A stretch of 14,365 nucleotides of DNA from an uncultured bacterium (GTDB lineage Bacteria; Pseudomonadota; Gammaproteobacteria; Burkholderiales; Burkholderiaceae_D), in NCBI GenBank assembly GCA_903872555.1, contig CAIQLE010000114.1:1-14365 (forward strand), read 5' to 3'. The position numbers and the translations under genes were made by a program. Below, piece after piece: positions 1 through 6,071 of this stretch. Each line of letters opens with the position of its first letter. The stretch's first letter is position 1. The notes beneath the pieces are model-generated. The model had not been told where the DNA came from and did not search any database. It worked only from the letters and a program-made list of their open reading frames with translations.

Positions 1-633
1 CCATTTAGCGATGTCGCCGTGATGACCGCCCAACAAAATCTCCGGCACTTTCGCGTCTCCATACACTTCAGGTCGCGTGTAATGCGGGCAATCCAGCAAG
101 CCGTTCACAAAACTGTCTTCGACGGCAGAGGCCTCATCATTCAGCACACCTGGCAGTAAACGGATCACTGCATCCATCAAGGCCATCGCAGGTATTTCAC
201 CGCCTGACAGCACGAAATCACCAAGACTGATCTCTTCATCAACGCAGCGTTCCAGCAATCGCTGATCCACCGCTTCATAACGTCCGCACAACAACACCAG
301 CCCCGGTTCTGCTGACAGCTGTGTCACCTTAGCGTGATTCAGCTGCGCGCCCTGAGGCGAGAGGTAAATCGTGCGCGGGCGCGGCAATCCTGCTTGCTGC
401 TGCCTGTCAGCTGCAGACTTGATCGCAGCCTCGAGTGGCGCCGCCATCATCACCATGCCGGGTCCGCCCCCGTAAGGACGGTCATCTACGGTACGGTGAT
501 TGTCGCTGGTGAAATCACGCGGATTCCACAAAGACAGGCCAAACCTTTTTTGTTCATGCGCGCGCCGCGTAATGCCAGAGGCGGTCAGCGCTGCAAACAT
601 CTCAGGGAAGAGCGTAATCACGTCAAACTGCAT
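1..633 (-). CDS. trmD: tRNA (guanine-N1-)-methyltransferase TrmD, 3' end cut off by window edge
   Basis: Methylates N1 of G37 in tRNAs that read codons with a 5' C, using S-adenosylmethionine; this prevents +1 frameshifting. It is a cytoplasmic SPOUT-class dimer with a knotted SAM site. The visible 211 residues begin [13 protein letters not shown], the standard TrmD start, and contain [12 protein letters not shown] (51-62), LSPQGAQLN (91-99), [11 protein letters not shown] (115-125), [12 protein letters not shown] (135-146), and the [10 protein letters not shown] segment (181-190) that carries the catalytic Asp region. About 40 C-terminal residues lie outside the window. Two in-frame ATGs lie 6 nt apart (639 and 633). 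The AGGGAG ribosome site at 640-645 touches the first but is 6 nt from the second, so I chose 633. The gene follows rimM after 27 bp in the usual rpsP-rimM-trmD order, and rplS would be expected just outside the window. Confidence 0.97.
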   Translation of the reverse strand, partial: MQFDVITLFPEMFAALTASGITRRAHEQKRFGLSLWNPRDFTSDNHRTVDDRPYGGGPGMVMMAAPLEAAIKSAADRQQQAGLPRPRTIYLSPQGAQLNHAKVTQLSAEPGLVLLCGRYEAVDQRLLERCVDEEISLGDFVLSGGEIPAMALMDAVIRLLPGVLNDEASAVEDSFVNGLLDCPHYTRPEVYGDAKVPEILLGGHHGDIAKW

Positions 634-660
634 GCTCATCTCCCTGCTCGGCACGGTCGC

Positions 661-1209
661 TTAAAAATCCAGCTCCCAATCCACCGTAATCTTTTTCTCT
701 GCTGTATCGACCTTGCTTACGAAGCGATCGACAAACGGTATGAGTACTTCCTGCGTTTTATCTGTGCCCGGAGTTTTGACCGCCACTCTGAGTATGGGAT
801 GCGCACCGTTGTCCATCAAATCCGCCACCTCACCCAGAACGTCACCGTTCAGGTGCTCTACCTTGTGGCCTATCAGGTCTATCCAGTAAAACTCGTTGTC
901 GTCCAGCGGCGGAAAATGTGCACGCCTGACTTGAACGGTGCAGCCCTTCAGGGCCTCAGAGGCATCACGGCCTGAAACGCCCATCAGGCTGGCCACAACA
1001 TCATCACCCTGGGTGCGCACCTGCAAGACTTCCACATCATGCAGCACCGGCTTGTCCAGCCACCAGGTCTTTGCATGCAAGAGCGCGCTGGCCTCGGAAG
1101 CATAGGGTTTGAGCCTGATCCATCCTGCAATGCCGTAAGCGCCAGTGACATGCGCTACCAACACCAGATCATCGGGAACCGGGACTCCCGGATCACCGCC
1201 TGAACTCAA
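661..1209 (-). CDS. rimM: Ribosome maturation factor RimM
   Basis: Assembly factor for the head of the 30S subunit; in the family it binds ribosomal protein S19 and is needed for efficient 16S rRNA processing. The 182-residue protein has the usual two parts: an N-terminal beta-barrel (about 15-90, with VAHVTGAYGIAGWIRLKPY) and a C-terminal PRC-barrel (about 105-182, with EFYWIDLIGHKV and the ending IPFVDRFVSKVD). The length fits the family. The start is the unusual point: no ATG or GTG exists at the right place, and the frame is closed by a TGA at 1249-1251. The best candidate is a TTG at 1207-1209, 2 nt after the rpsP stop codon. No good ribosome site precedes it, so translation is probably coupled to rpsP. 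A GTG near residue 16 would cut into the first barrel and is less likely. Confidence 0.95.
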   Translation of the reverse strand: MSSGGDPGVPVPDDLVLVAHVTGAYGIAGWIRLKPYASEASALLHAKTWWLDKPVLHDVEVLQVRTQGDDVVASLMGVSGRDASEALKGCTVQVRRAHFPPLDDNEFYWIDLIGHKVEHLNGDVLGEVADLMDNGAHPILRVAVKTPGTDKTQEVLIPFVDRFVSKVDTAEKKITVDWELDF

Positions 1210-1211
1210 AA

Positions 1212-1463
1212 TCAGGCAGCTTTCTTGCCTGCGGTCTTGACCAGACGCTCAACGGTAGGCGACATCTGTGCGCCAACGTTTTGCCAGTGAGTCAGACGAT
1301 CCATCTTGATGCTAAAGCCTTCGGCTGCGCCGGAAGCTACAGGATTGTAGAAACCAATGCGCTCGATAAAGCGGCCATCGCGACGATTGCGCGAATCAGT
1401 TGCAACGATATTGTAAAAAGGGCGCTTCTTGGCACCACCACGGGACAGACGAATTACGACCAT
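1212..1463 (-). CDS. rpsP: 30S ribosomal protein S16
   Basis: Primary-to-secondary binding protein of the 30S subunit that stabilises the 5' and central domains of 16S rRNA. The 83-residue protein starts [20 protein letters not shown] and continues with the conserved [19 protein letters not shown] stretch, giving a clear family match at normal length (about 80-90 residues). The frame stays open further upstream to 1526, but those codons cross the predicted -10 box at 1507-1512, so they cannot be translated from that transcript. The ATG at 1461-1463 gives the family start. Only a weak purine stretch (GAGAA) precedes it. It is the first gene of the rpsP-rimM-trmD operon; rimM begins 2 nt after its TGA. 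Confidence 0.97.
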   Translation of the reverse strand: MVVIRLSRGGAKKRPFYNIVATDSRNRRDGRFIERIGFYNPVASGAAEGFSIKMDRLTHWQNVGAQMSPTVERLVKTAGKKAA

Positions 1464-1506
1464 AATGTTCTCGAAAAAAGGGGTACGGACACGGGAAAAG
1501 ACCGCG

Positions 1507-1536
1507 ATTATAGCGGTTTTCAGCACTTGGCAACAA
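1507..1536 (-). promoter_or_regulatory. Promoter of the rpsP-rimM-trmD operon
   Basis: On the minus strand TTGTTG (1531-1536) and a consensus TATAAT (1507-1512) are separated by 18 nt. Transcription should begin near 1500, leaving a leader of about 37 nt before rpsP. A GC-rich segment (CGCGG) follows the -10, a discriminator type often found in stringently controlled ribosomal promoters. The -10 is what I see; growth-rate control is inference. Confidence 0.6.
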
Positions 1537-1665
1537 GCCCAAAGGCAGTCTGTTTGCAGCTAACGGGCGACTAGGTCACACTGTGGACTGCTAAAAAATA
1601 GCCATTCGGGTAAAAATTTATCTTTTTGCTACTACTTTCATTCAAATTATCAGCGACTCCTGCCC

Positions 1666-2082
1666 ATGAATCCCCAACACAAAAATAAAAGCCTGGCCGC
1701 ATTGTTAGCACTTTTGCTAGGCGCTGCAGGCCTGCACCGCTTTTATCTGCATGGACTGAAGGATCGCTGGGGCTGGCTGCATGCAGCCTGTCTGCCGGTT
1801 ACCGCTGTGCTGCTGCTGACGCATCCAGAACAGCCGCTGCTGATTAATGCGGCATTGCTAGTGCTCTCTATGCTAGTGGCCAGCATAGAGACTTTCGTCA
1901 TCGGCCTGATGCCGGATGAGCAATGGGATGCCAGATACAACCCCGAATCAGGCCAGACCTCCGACAGCAGCTGGCTGATCGCCATGCTGATGGTCAGCAA
2001 TCTGTTTTATGGCGCGACCCTGCTTCTGACGGCGCTGGCGCGCAGCTTTGATCTTTATCTGACCGGCGGCGCCTACGGTTAA
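1666..2082 (+). CDS. Small TM2-domain-like integral membrane protein of unknown function
   Basis: A 138-residue hydrophobic protein. Residues 8-30 carry the TM2-domain hallmark: a Lys-containing start, a hydrophobic helix rich in Leu and Ala, then GAAGLHRFYLHG. Further likely membrane helices are about 36-54, 58-82 and 102-124, so it has four helices rather than the two of a minimal TM2 domain. The hydrophilic loop 83-101 contains PDEQWDARYNP. No catalytic motif is visible. TM2 proteins have no settled biochemical role, so none is given. It is transcribed divergently from rpsP and converges on the acyl-CoA dehydrogenase gene with 16 bp between stop codons. I see no convincing ribosome site before the ATG (CGACTCCTGCCC precedes it) and no clear promoter. 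The reading frame and membrane character are solid; the TM2 label is from the HRFYL motif. Confidence 0.85.
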   Translation: MNPQHKNKSLAALLALLLGAAGLHRFYLHGLKDRWGWLHAACLPVTAVLLLTHPEQPLLINAALLVLSMLVASIETFVIGLMPDEQWDARYNPESGQTSDSSWLIAMLMVSNLFYGATLLLTALARSFDLYLTGGAYG

Positions 2083-2098
2083 GCAGTCAGCATCGAAT

Positions 2099-3889
2099 TC
2101 AGAACTGGTCTGCGCTCAACGCCAGCACACCGGAACTGCCTTCGACGATGGCCGCTCTGATGCCTGTAGCCTGTGACAGATAGTGGTCGGCAAAAAAGCG
2201 GGCCGTGCCTATCTTTGCGTTGAAAAATGCCACATCGCCTTCGCCAGCCTGCAATTTTTGCTGGGACACCAGCGCTGCACGCGCCATCTGCCAGCCACCA
2301 AAAACGATGCCCGCCAGCTTCAGATAAGGCACGCTGCCTGCAAAAGCTGCCTTGATATCCGATTTAGCGGTGGCTGCTATGTAATCCACCACCTGATCCA
2401 GCGCTGTATTTGCCTCGGACAATCGATGCGCAATGGCGCGCAGATCATCGGAATCAGTGCCTGCCAGAGTCGTCGCCGTCTGCGTGACCTGAGCCAGCAG
2501 TTGTTTGGCGAGTGCGCCACCATCACGCATGGTCTTGCGACCGACTAAGTCATTCGCCTGAATCGCTGTCGTGCCTTCGTAAATCGTCAGAATGCGCGCA
2601 TCGCGGTAATACTGCGCCGCACCAGTCTCTTCTATGAAACCCATGCCGCCATGTACCTGCACGCCGGTGGAGCTGACATCAATCGACATTTCTGTCGACC
2701 AGCCCTTAACGATAGGCACCATGAATTCATAGAAAGCCTGATTGGTCTTGCGTGTCGCCGCATCAGAATGATGATGCGCTGCATCGAAAGCCGAAGCCGT
2801 CACATACGAGAGCGCACGCGCCGCTTCAGTCTGCGCACGCATGGACATCAGCATACGTTTTACATCGGGATGATGAATGATGGCGACCGGACCAGCCGAG
2901 CCTGCCAGGTCGCGTGACTGCACACGATCACGCGCATATGACACAGCTTTTTGATATGCCCGCTCAGCCACAGCAATGCCCTGCATGCCGACCGCGAAAC
3001 GGGCCGCGTTCATCATGATGAACATGTATTCAAGGCCACGATTTTCTTCACCCACCAACTGACCAATGGCACCGCCATGATCACCGAATTGCAGCACGGC
3101 TGTCGGGCTGGCTTTGATGCCCAGCTTGTGTTCTATCGAAACGCAATGCACATCATTGCGATCTCCCAGAGATCCGTCCGCGCTCACCAGAAATTTAGGG
3201 ACGGTGAAGAGTGAAATCCCCTTCACACCTTCCGGCGCGTCGGGTGTGCGGGCGAGCACCAGATGGACGATGTTCTCGGCCATGTCATGCTCACCATAGG
3301 TGATGTAAATCTTGGTGCCGAAAATCTTGTGCGTACCATCGCCTTGCGGCACAGCACGTGAGCGCACTAACGCAAGATCCGAACCGGCCTGAGGTTCTGT
3401 CAGGTTCATCGTGCCGGTCCACTGGCCCGAGATCAGTTTTTCAAGGTAAAGCGATTTTTGTGCATCGGTACCGGCTGTCATCAAGGCTTCGATCGCACCA
3501 TCGGTCAGCAATGGGCAAAGCGCAAACGACAAATTAGCTGAATTCAGCATTTCTATGCAAGGTGTGGCGAGCAGCTTGGGCAAACCTTGTCCGCCAAATT
3601 CAACTGGATGCTGCACACCTTGCCAGCCAGCTTCACCAAAGGCCTTGAAAGCTTCTTTAAACCCCGGGGTCGTCGTGACCTTGCCGTCATGCCAGTGGCT
3701 GGGTTCGCAATCACCCGCCCAGTTCAGGGGCGCTACAACTTCAGCGCAAAACTTGGCATTTTCTTCCAGCACAGCCTCAGCCGTTTCTGGGCTGGCATCT
3801 TCGCAGCCGGGCATTTGGCTGATGGCTTCCAGTCCGGCGAGTTCGTTCATAACGAACGCCATGTCCTTCAATGGGGCGGCGTAGCTCAT
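2099..3889 (-). CDS. Acyl-CoA dehydrogenase with extended C-terminal domain
   Basis: FAD enzyme that makes the alpha,beta double bond in an acyl-CoA and passes electrons to electron-transfer flavoprotein. The 596 residues exceed the classic 380-400 and match the long subgroup with an extra C-terminal domain (FadE/DmdC-like). Seen in order: alpha-helical N-terminal domain (about 40-155), FAD/acyl signature MNLTEPQAGSDL (161-172), middle beta domain (to about 285), C-terminal helical domain with HGGMGFIEE (413-421) and RDARILTIYEGTTAIQ (429-444), then the extra domain (about 465-596). Glu438 in YEGT aligns with the catalytic base of the medium-chain family. AGGAGA lies 4 nt before the ATG. It is the last gene after etfB-etfA, separated from etfA by 80 bp holding a strong inverted repeat. 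Substrate chain length cannot be told; methylmercaptopropionyl-CoA dehydrogenase is a common automatic label for this subgroup but is unsupported here. Confidence 0.93.
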   Translation of the reverse strand: MSYAAPLKDMAFVMNELAGLEAISQMPGCEDASPETAEAVLEENAKFCAEVVAPLNWAGDCEPSHWHDGKVTTTPGFKEAFKAFGEAGWQGVQHPVEFGGQGLPKLLATPCIEMLNSANLSFALCPLLTDGAIEALMTAGTDAQKSLYLEKLISGQWTGTMNLTEPQAGSDLALVRSRAVPQGDGTHKIFGTKIYITYGEHDMAENIVHLVLARTPDAPEGVKGISLFTVPKFLVSADGSLGDRNDVHCVSIEHKLGIKASPTAVLQFGDHGGAIGQLVGEENRGLEYMFIMMNAARFAVGMQGIAVAERAYQKAVSYARDRVQSRDLAGSAGPVAIIHHPDVKRMLMSMRAQTEAARALSYVTASAFDAAHHHSDAATRKTNQAFYEFMVPIVKGWSTEMSIDVSSTGVQVHGGMGFIEETGAAQYYRDARILTIYEGTTAIQANDLVGRKTMRDGGALAKQLLAQVTQTATTLAGTDSDDLRAIAHRLSEANTALDQVVDYIAATAKSDIKAAFAGSVPYLKLAGIVFGGWQMARAALVSQQKLQAGEGDVAFFNAKIGTARFFADHYLSQATGIRAAIVEGSSGVLALSADQF

Positions 3890-3935
3890 TCTGTCTCCTG
3901 AATTATTGTTTGCGTCTGGCAGCGTGCAGCAGAGT

Positions 3936-3963
3936 CAGAGGAATAGCGCGCGCTATCCCTCTG
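3936..3963 (-). repeat. 28-nt inverted repeat between etfA and the acyl-CoA dehydrogenase gene
   Basis: Two 14-nt arms (3936-3949 and 3950-3963) are complementary except for one position (3942/3957). In minus-strand RNA that pair is a G-U wobble, so the hairpin is complete apart from the few central bases that must form the loop (GCGCGC core). It starts 6 nt after the etfA stop codon. No T-run follows on the minus strand (GACTCTGCTGCACG comes next), so it is not a standard intrinsic terminator. More likely roles are RNA end protection, processing, or partial attenuation between the genes. Confidence 0.8.
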
Positions 3964-3969
3964 CAGCCA

Positions 3970-4899
3970 TTAGCCCAGTTCTTTGATCAATGCCGGAACC
4001 GCCTCAAACAGATCACCGACCAGTCCATAATCAGCCACGCTGAAAATAGGTGCTTCAGGATCTTTATTGATAGCGACGATAGTCTTGGAATCTTTCATGC
4101 CGGCCAGATGCTGAATCGCACCCGAAATACCCACCGCGATATACAAAGTAGGCGCGACAATCTTGCCTGTTTGTCCCACCTGCCAGTCATTCGGAACATA
4201 ACCCGCATCCACAGCAGCACGCGATGCTCCCATGGCTGCACCGAGCTTGTCGGCCAGTGGTTCAAGTATCTTAAAGTTCTCACCCGAACCCATGCCACGC
4301 CCACCCGAGACGATGACTTTCGCTGCCGTCAGTTCAGGGCGATCAGATTTCGCCACTTCGCGCGACACAAAGGCCGACTTGCCCGAATCGGCAACAGCAG
4401 TCAGTTTTTCTATCGTGGCACTGCCACCTGTGGCTGCCGCATCAAAACCCGTGGTACGCACGGTGATGACTTTGATAGCGTCACTTGATTGCACTGTAGC
4501 GATGGCATTGCCTGCGTAAATCGGCCGCTCAAAACTATCGGCCGATTCAACTTTGGTGATTTCAGAAATCTGCGCCACATCAAGACGGGCAGCAACGCGC
4601 GGCAAGATGTTCTTGCCATAGGCAGTAGCAGGCGCCAGTACATGGGAATAATGATTTGCCAGAGCCAGCGCCTGTTCGGCGACGTTCTCTGCCAGACCGT
4701 TAGCGAAGGCTTCAGCATCGGCCACCAGCACCTTGCTCACGCCAGCAATCTGGGCAGCAGCTGCAGCAGCAGCATCGCAATGGTGTCCGGCCACCAGCAC
4801 ATGGACTTCGCTGCTGCATTTTGCTGCAGCAGTAATAGTGTTGAGGGTACTTGCCTTCAGAGAGGCATTATCGTGTTCAGCAATGACGAGTGCGGCCAT
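3970..4899 (-). CDS. etfA: Electron transfer flavoprotein alpha subunit
   Basis: Forms with EtfB the heterodimer that accepts electrons from acyl-CoA dehydrogenases and delivers them to ETF-ubiquinone oxidoreductase (not in this window). The 309 residues show the N-terminal alpha/beta domain starting [10 protein letters not shown], and the C-terminal FAD-binding domain (about 195-309) with [12 protein letters not shown] (198-209), [13 protein letters not shown] (224-236), [11 protein letters not shown] (240-250) and the signature [20 protein letters not shown] (252-271). Length and motifs are those of the housekeeping group I ETF. An alanine run (43-49) near the N-terminus is encoded by GCT/GCA codons and seems harmless. 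The ATG at 4897-4899 is preceded by AAGGA at good spacing, so an open extension upstream to 4962, inside etfB, is discarded. It follows etfB by 13 bp. Confidence 0.97.
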   Translation of the reverse strand: MAALVIAEHDNASLKASTLNTITAAAKCSSEVHVLVAGHHCDAAAAAAAQIAGVSKVLVADAEAFANGLAENVAEQALALANHYSHVLAPATAYGKNILPRVAARLDVAQISEITKVESADSFERPIYAGNAIATVQSSDAIKVITVRTTGFDAAATGGSATIEKLTAVADSGKSAFVSREVAKSDRPELTAAKVIVSGGRGMGSGENFKILEPLADKLGAAMGASRAAVDAGYVPNDWQVGQTGKIVAPTLYIAVGISGAIQHLAGMKDSKTIVAINKDPEAPIFSVADYGLVGDLFEAVPALIKELG

Positions 4900-4912
4900 G
4901 ATGGATCCTTGA

Positions 4913-5662
4913 TCAGATAACTTTGGCTTCGTTTTTGAGTTTCGCAACCAGGGTGGCGACATCAGGCACCATGGTGCCGGCAGAGCGTTTAGCAGGCTCG
5001 GCCACTTTCAGTGTCTTGATGCGCGGCGTGACATCGACACCCAAGGCATCGGGCGTCATCACATCGAGCGTTTTTTTCTTGGCCTTCATGATGTTGGGCA
5101 GCGTCACATAGCGCGGCTCATTTAAGCGCAGGTCGGTCGTGACGATCGCTGGCAGTGTCAGTGACACCGTTTCCAGACCGCCATCCACTTCACGCGTTAC
5201 GATTGCCTTGCCGTCTTCAATACTGAGCTTGGAAGCGAAGGTCGCCTGCGGCCAGCCCAGCAGCGCAGCCAGCATCTGACCAGTCTGATTGCAATCATCA
5301 TCAATTGCCTGCTTGCCGAGGATGATCAGCTGTGGCTGCTCTTTTTCAGCGATGGCTTTCAAGAGTTTAGCGACAGCCAGCGGCTGCAATTCCACATCTG
5401 TTTCAGCCAGAATCGCGCGATCCGCGCCAATCGCCATCGCCGTGCGCAGAGTCTCCTGACATTGCGTGACGCCGCATGAGACCGCGATGACTTCCGTAGC
5501 CTTGCCGCCCTCTTTCAGACGCATCGCTTCTTCTACGGCGATTTCATCGAAAGGGTTCATGGACATCTTCACATTGGCGATGTCGACGCCGCTGCCATCG
5601 GATTTAACGCGTACCTTGACGTTGTAGTCGACCACGCGTTTGACGGGAACCAGTACCTTCAT
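4913..5662 (-). CDS. etfB: Electron transfer flavoprotein beta subunit
   Basis: Partner of EtfA; the beta subunit binds AMP and carries the recognition loop that docks onto acyl-CoA dehydrogenases. The 249-residue protein starts [20 protein letters not shown] and has [16 protein letters not shown] (36-51), the AMP-site region [15 protein letters not shown] (116-130), and the ETF-beta signature from [12 protein letters not shown] (160-171) through [20 protein letters not shown] (175-194). The LNEPRY...IMKAKKK part is the recognition loop typical of dehydrogenase-serving ETF rather than the nitrogen-fixation FixA type. AAGGA lies a few bases before the ATG. It is the first gene of etfB-etfA-dehydrogenase, with its own promoter and a palindromic site upstream. 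Confidence 0.97.
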   Translation of the reverse strand: MKVLVPVKRVVDYNVKVRVKSDGSGVDIANVKMSMNPFDEIAVEEAMRLKEGGKATEVIAVSCGVTQCQETLRTAMAIGADRAILAETDVELQPLAVAKLLKAIAEKEQPQLIILGKQAIDDDCNQTGQMLAALLGWPQATFASKLSIEDGKAIVTREVDGGLETVSLTLPAIVTTDLRLNEPRYVTLPNIMKAKKKTLDVMTPDALGVDVTPRIKTLKVAEPAKRSAGTMVPDVATLVAKLKNEAKVI

Positions 5663-5682
5663 GAGAGTCCTTGGGAATCAAA

Positions 5683-5698
5683 TTGACGTTAACGTAAA
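5683..5698 (-). promoter_or_regulatory. Near-palindromic operator candidate at the etfB start site
   Basis: TTGACGTTAACGTAAA (plus strand) has a perfect 10-bp palindromic core ACGTTAACGT (5686-5695) and extends to 16 bp with a single mismatched pair. It covers the predicted transcription start just downstream of the TATAAT, a position where a bound dimer would repress. From memory it resembles sites described for regulators of branched-chain amino acid and fatty acid catabolism in proteobacteria (for example the MerR-type LiuR). That resemblance is not verified. Confidence 0.45.
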
Positions 5699-5703
5699 CC
5701 GCG

Positions 5704-5732
5704 ATTATAGAGACGAACGACGAGCCGCGCAA
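5704..5732 (-). promoter_or_regulatory. Promoter of the etfB-etfA-acyl-CoA dehydrogenase operon
   Basis: Minus-strand TTGCGC (5727-5732) and a perfect TATAAT (5704-5709) are separated by exactly 17 nt. The start site should be close to 5697, giving a leader of about 34 nt before etfB. The -35 matches consensus at only three positions, which fits a promoter that is modulated. Confidence 0.6.
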
Positions 5733-5796
5733 AATTTACGCACGGTCGTTCTGTTATCCGGACCCAAAGGCCATCGGCATCCTGAGATTCCAGACG

Positions 5797-5826
5797 AAGT
5801 GCACGCTCACTTGGCGCATATGCGCC
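5797..5826 (-). repeat. Two adjacent hairpins downstream of tusA
   Basis: GGCGCATATGCGCC (5813-5826) is a perfect 14-bp palindrome lying 4 nt after the tusA stop codon (5831-5833) on the minus strand. Immediately beyond it AAGTG (5797-5801) pairs with CACTT (5808-5812) around a 6-nt loop. Neither is followed by a T-run. They may mark the 3' end of the alaS-tusA transcript, but I cannot call a terminator. Confidence 0.5.
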
Positions 5827-5830
5827 GACT

Positions 5831-6067
5831 TTATTTACGCCGCAGGAAAAAAGTAAATTCCTTAACAGCCGCCTCATGTTCTTCATGTCCCAGCAATTCA
5901 TTGCCGGTCTGGCGCGCAAAGGCATTGAAGTCACGCACTGAACCGGGATCAGTGGCCAGAACACGCAACACAGCCCCGGTTTGCATACCGGCCAACGCCT
6001 TCTTGGCTTTCAATATGGGCAGTGGGCAGTTCAGGCCACGCGCATCAAGATCTTTTTGAAATTCCAT
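5831..6067 (-). CDS. tusA: TusA/SirA-family sulfur carrier protein
   Basis: A 78-residue protein of the TusA fold. It starts MEFQKDLDARGLNCPLPILK, with the active Cys14 in the family CPxP motif, and ends in EFTFFLRRK. Family members take persulfide sulfur from cysteine desulfurase; TusA proper relays it for 2-thiouridine synthesis at U34 of tRNAs for Lys, Glu and Gln, while relatives serve molybdenum cofactor or sulfur oxidation. Which role applies here cannot be decided from sequence alone. The start codon is 4 bp beyond the alaS stop with only weak ribosome-site purines, so it is probably translated from the alaS transcript. Pairing with a tRNA synthetase gene favours the tRNA role slightly, but that is inference. 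The TusA-family assignment is secure; the exact gene symbol is less so. Confidence 0.85.
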   Translation of the reverse strand: MEFQKDLDARGLNCPLPILKAKKALAGMQTGAVLRVLATDPGSVRDFNAFARQTGNELLGHEEHEAAVKEFTFFLRRK

Positions 6068-6071
6068 GGAT

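Noticed and set aside
334..975. Open frame of 213 codons on the plus strand
   Set aside because: It lies antisense to trmD and rimM, both with clear family matches, and has the composition of an antisense shadow.
4748..4830. Repeated GCAGCAG/CTGCTG-like units
   Set aside because: These encode an alanine run (residues 43-49) and nearby alanines in EtfA; simple codon repetition, no sign of a phase-variable tract.
4900..4962. Longer EtfA N-terminus starting at 4962
   Set aside because: The extra 21 residues overlap etfB, while AAGGA and the family start [10 protein letters not shown] fit 4899.
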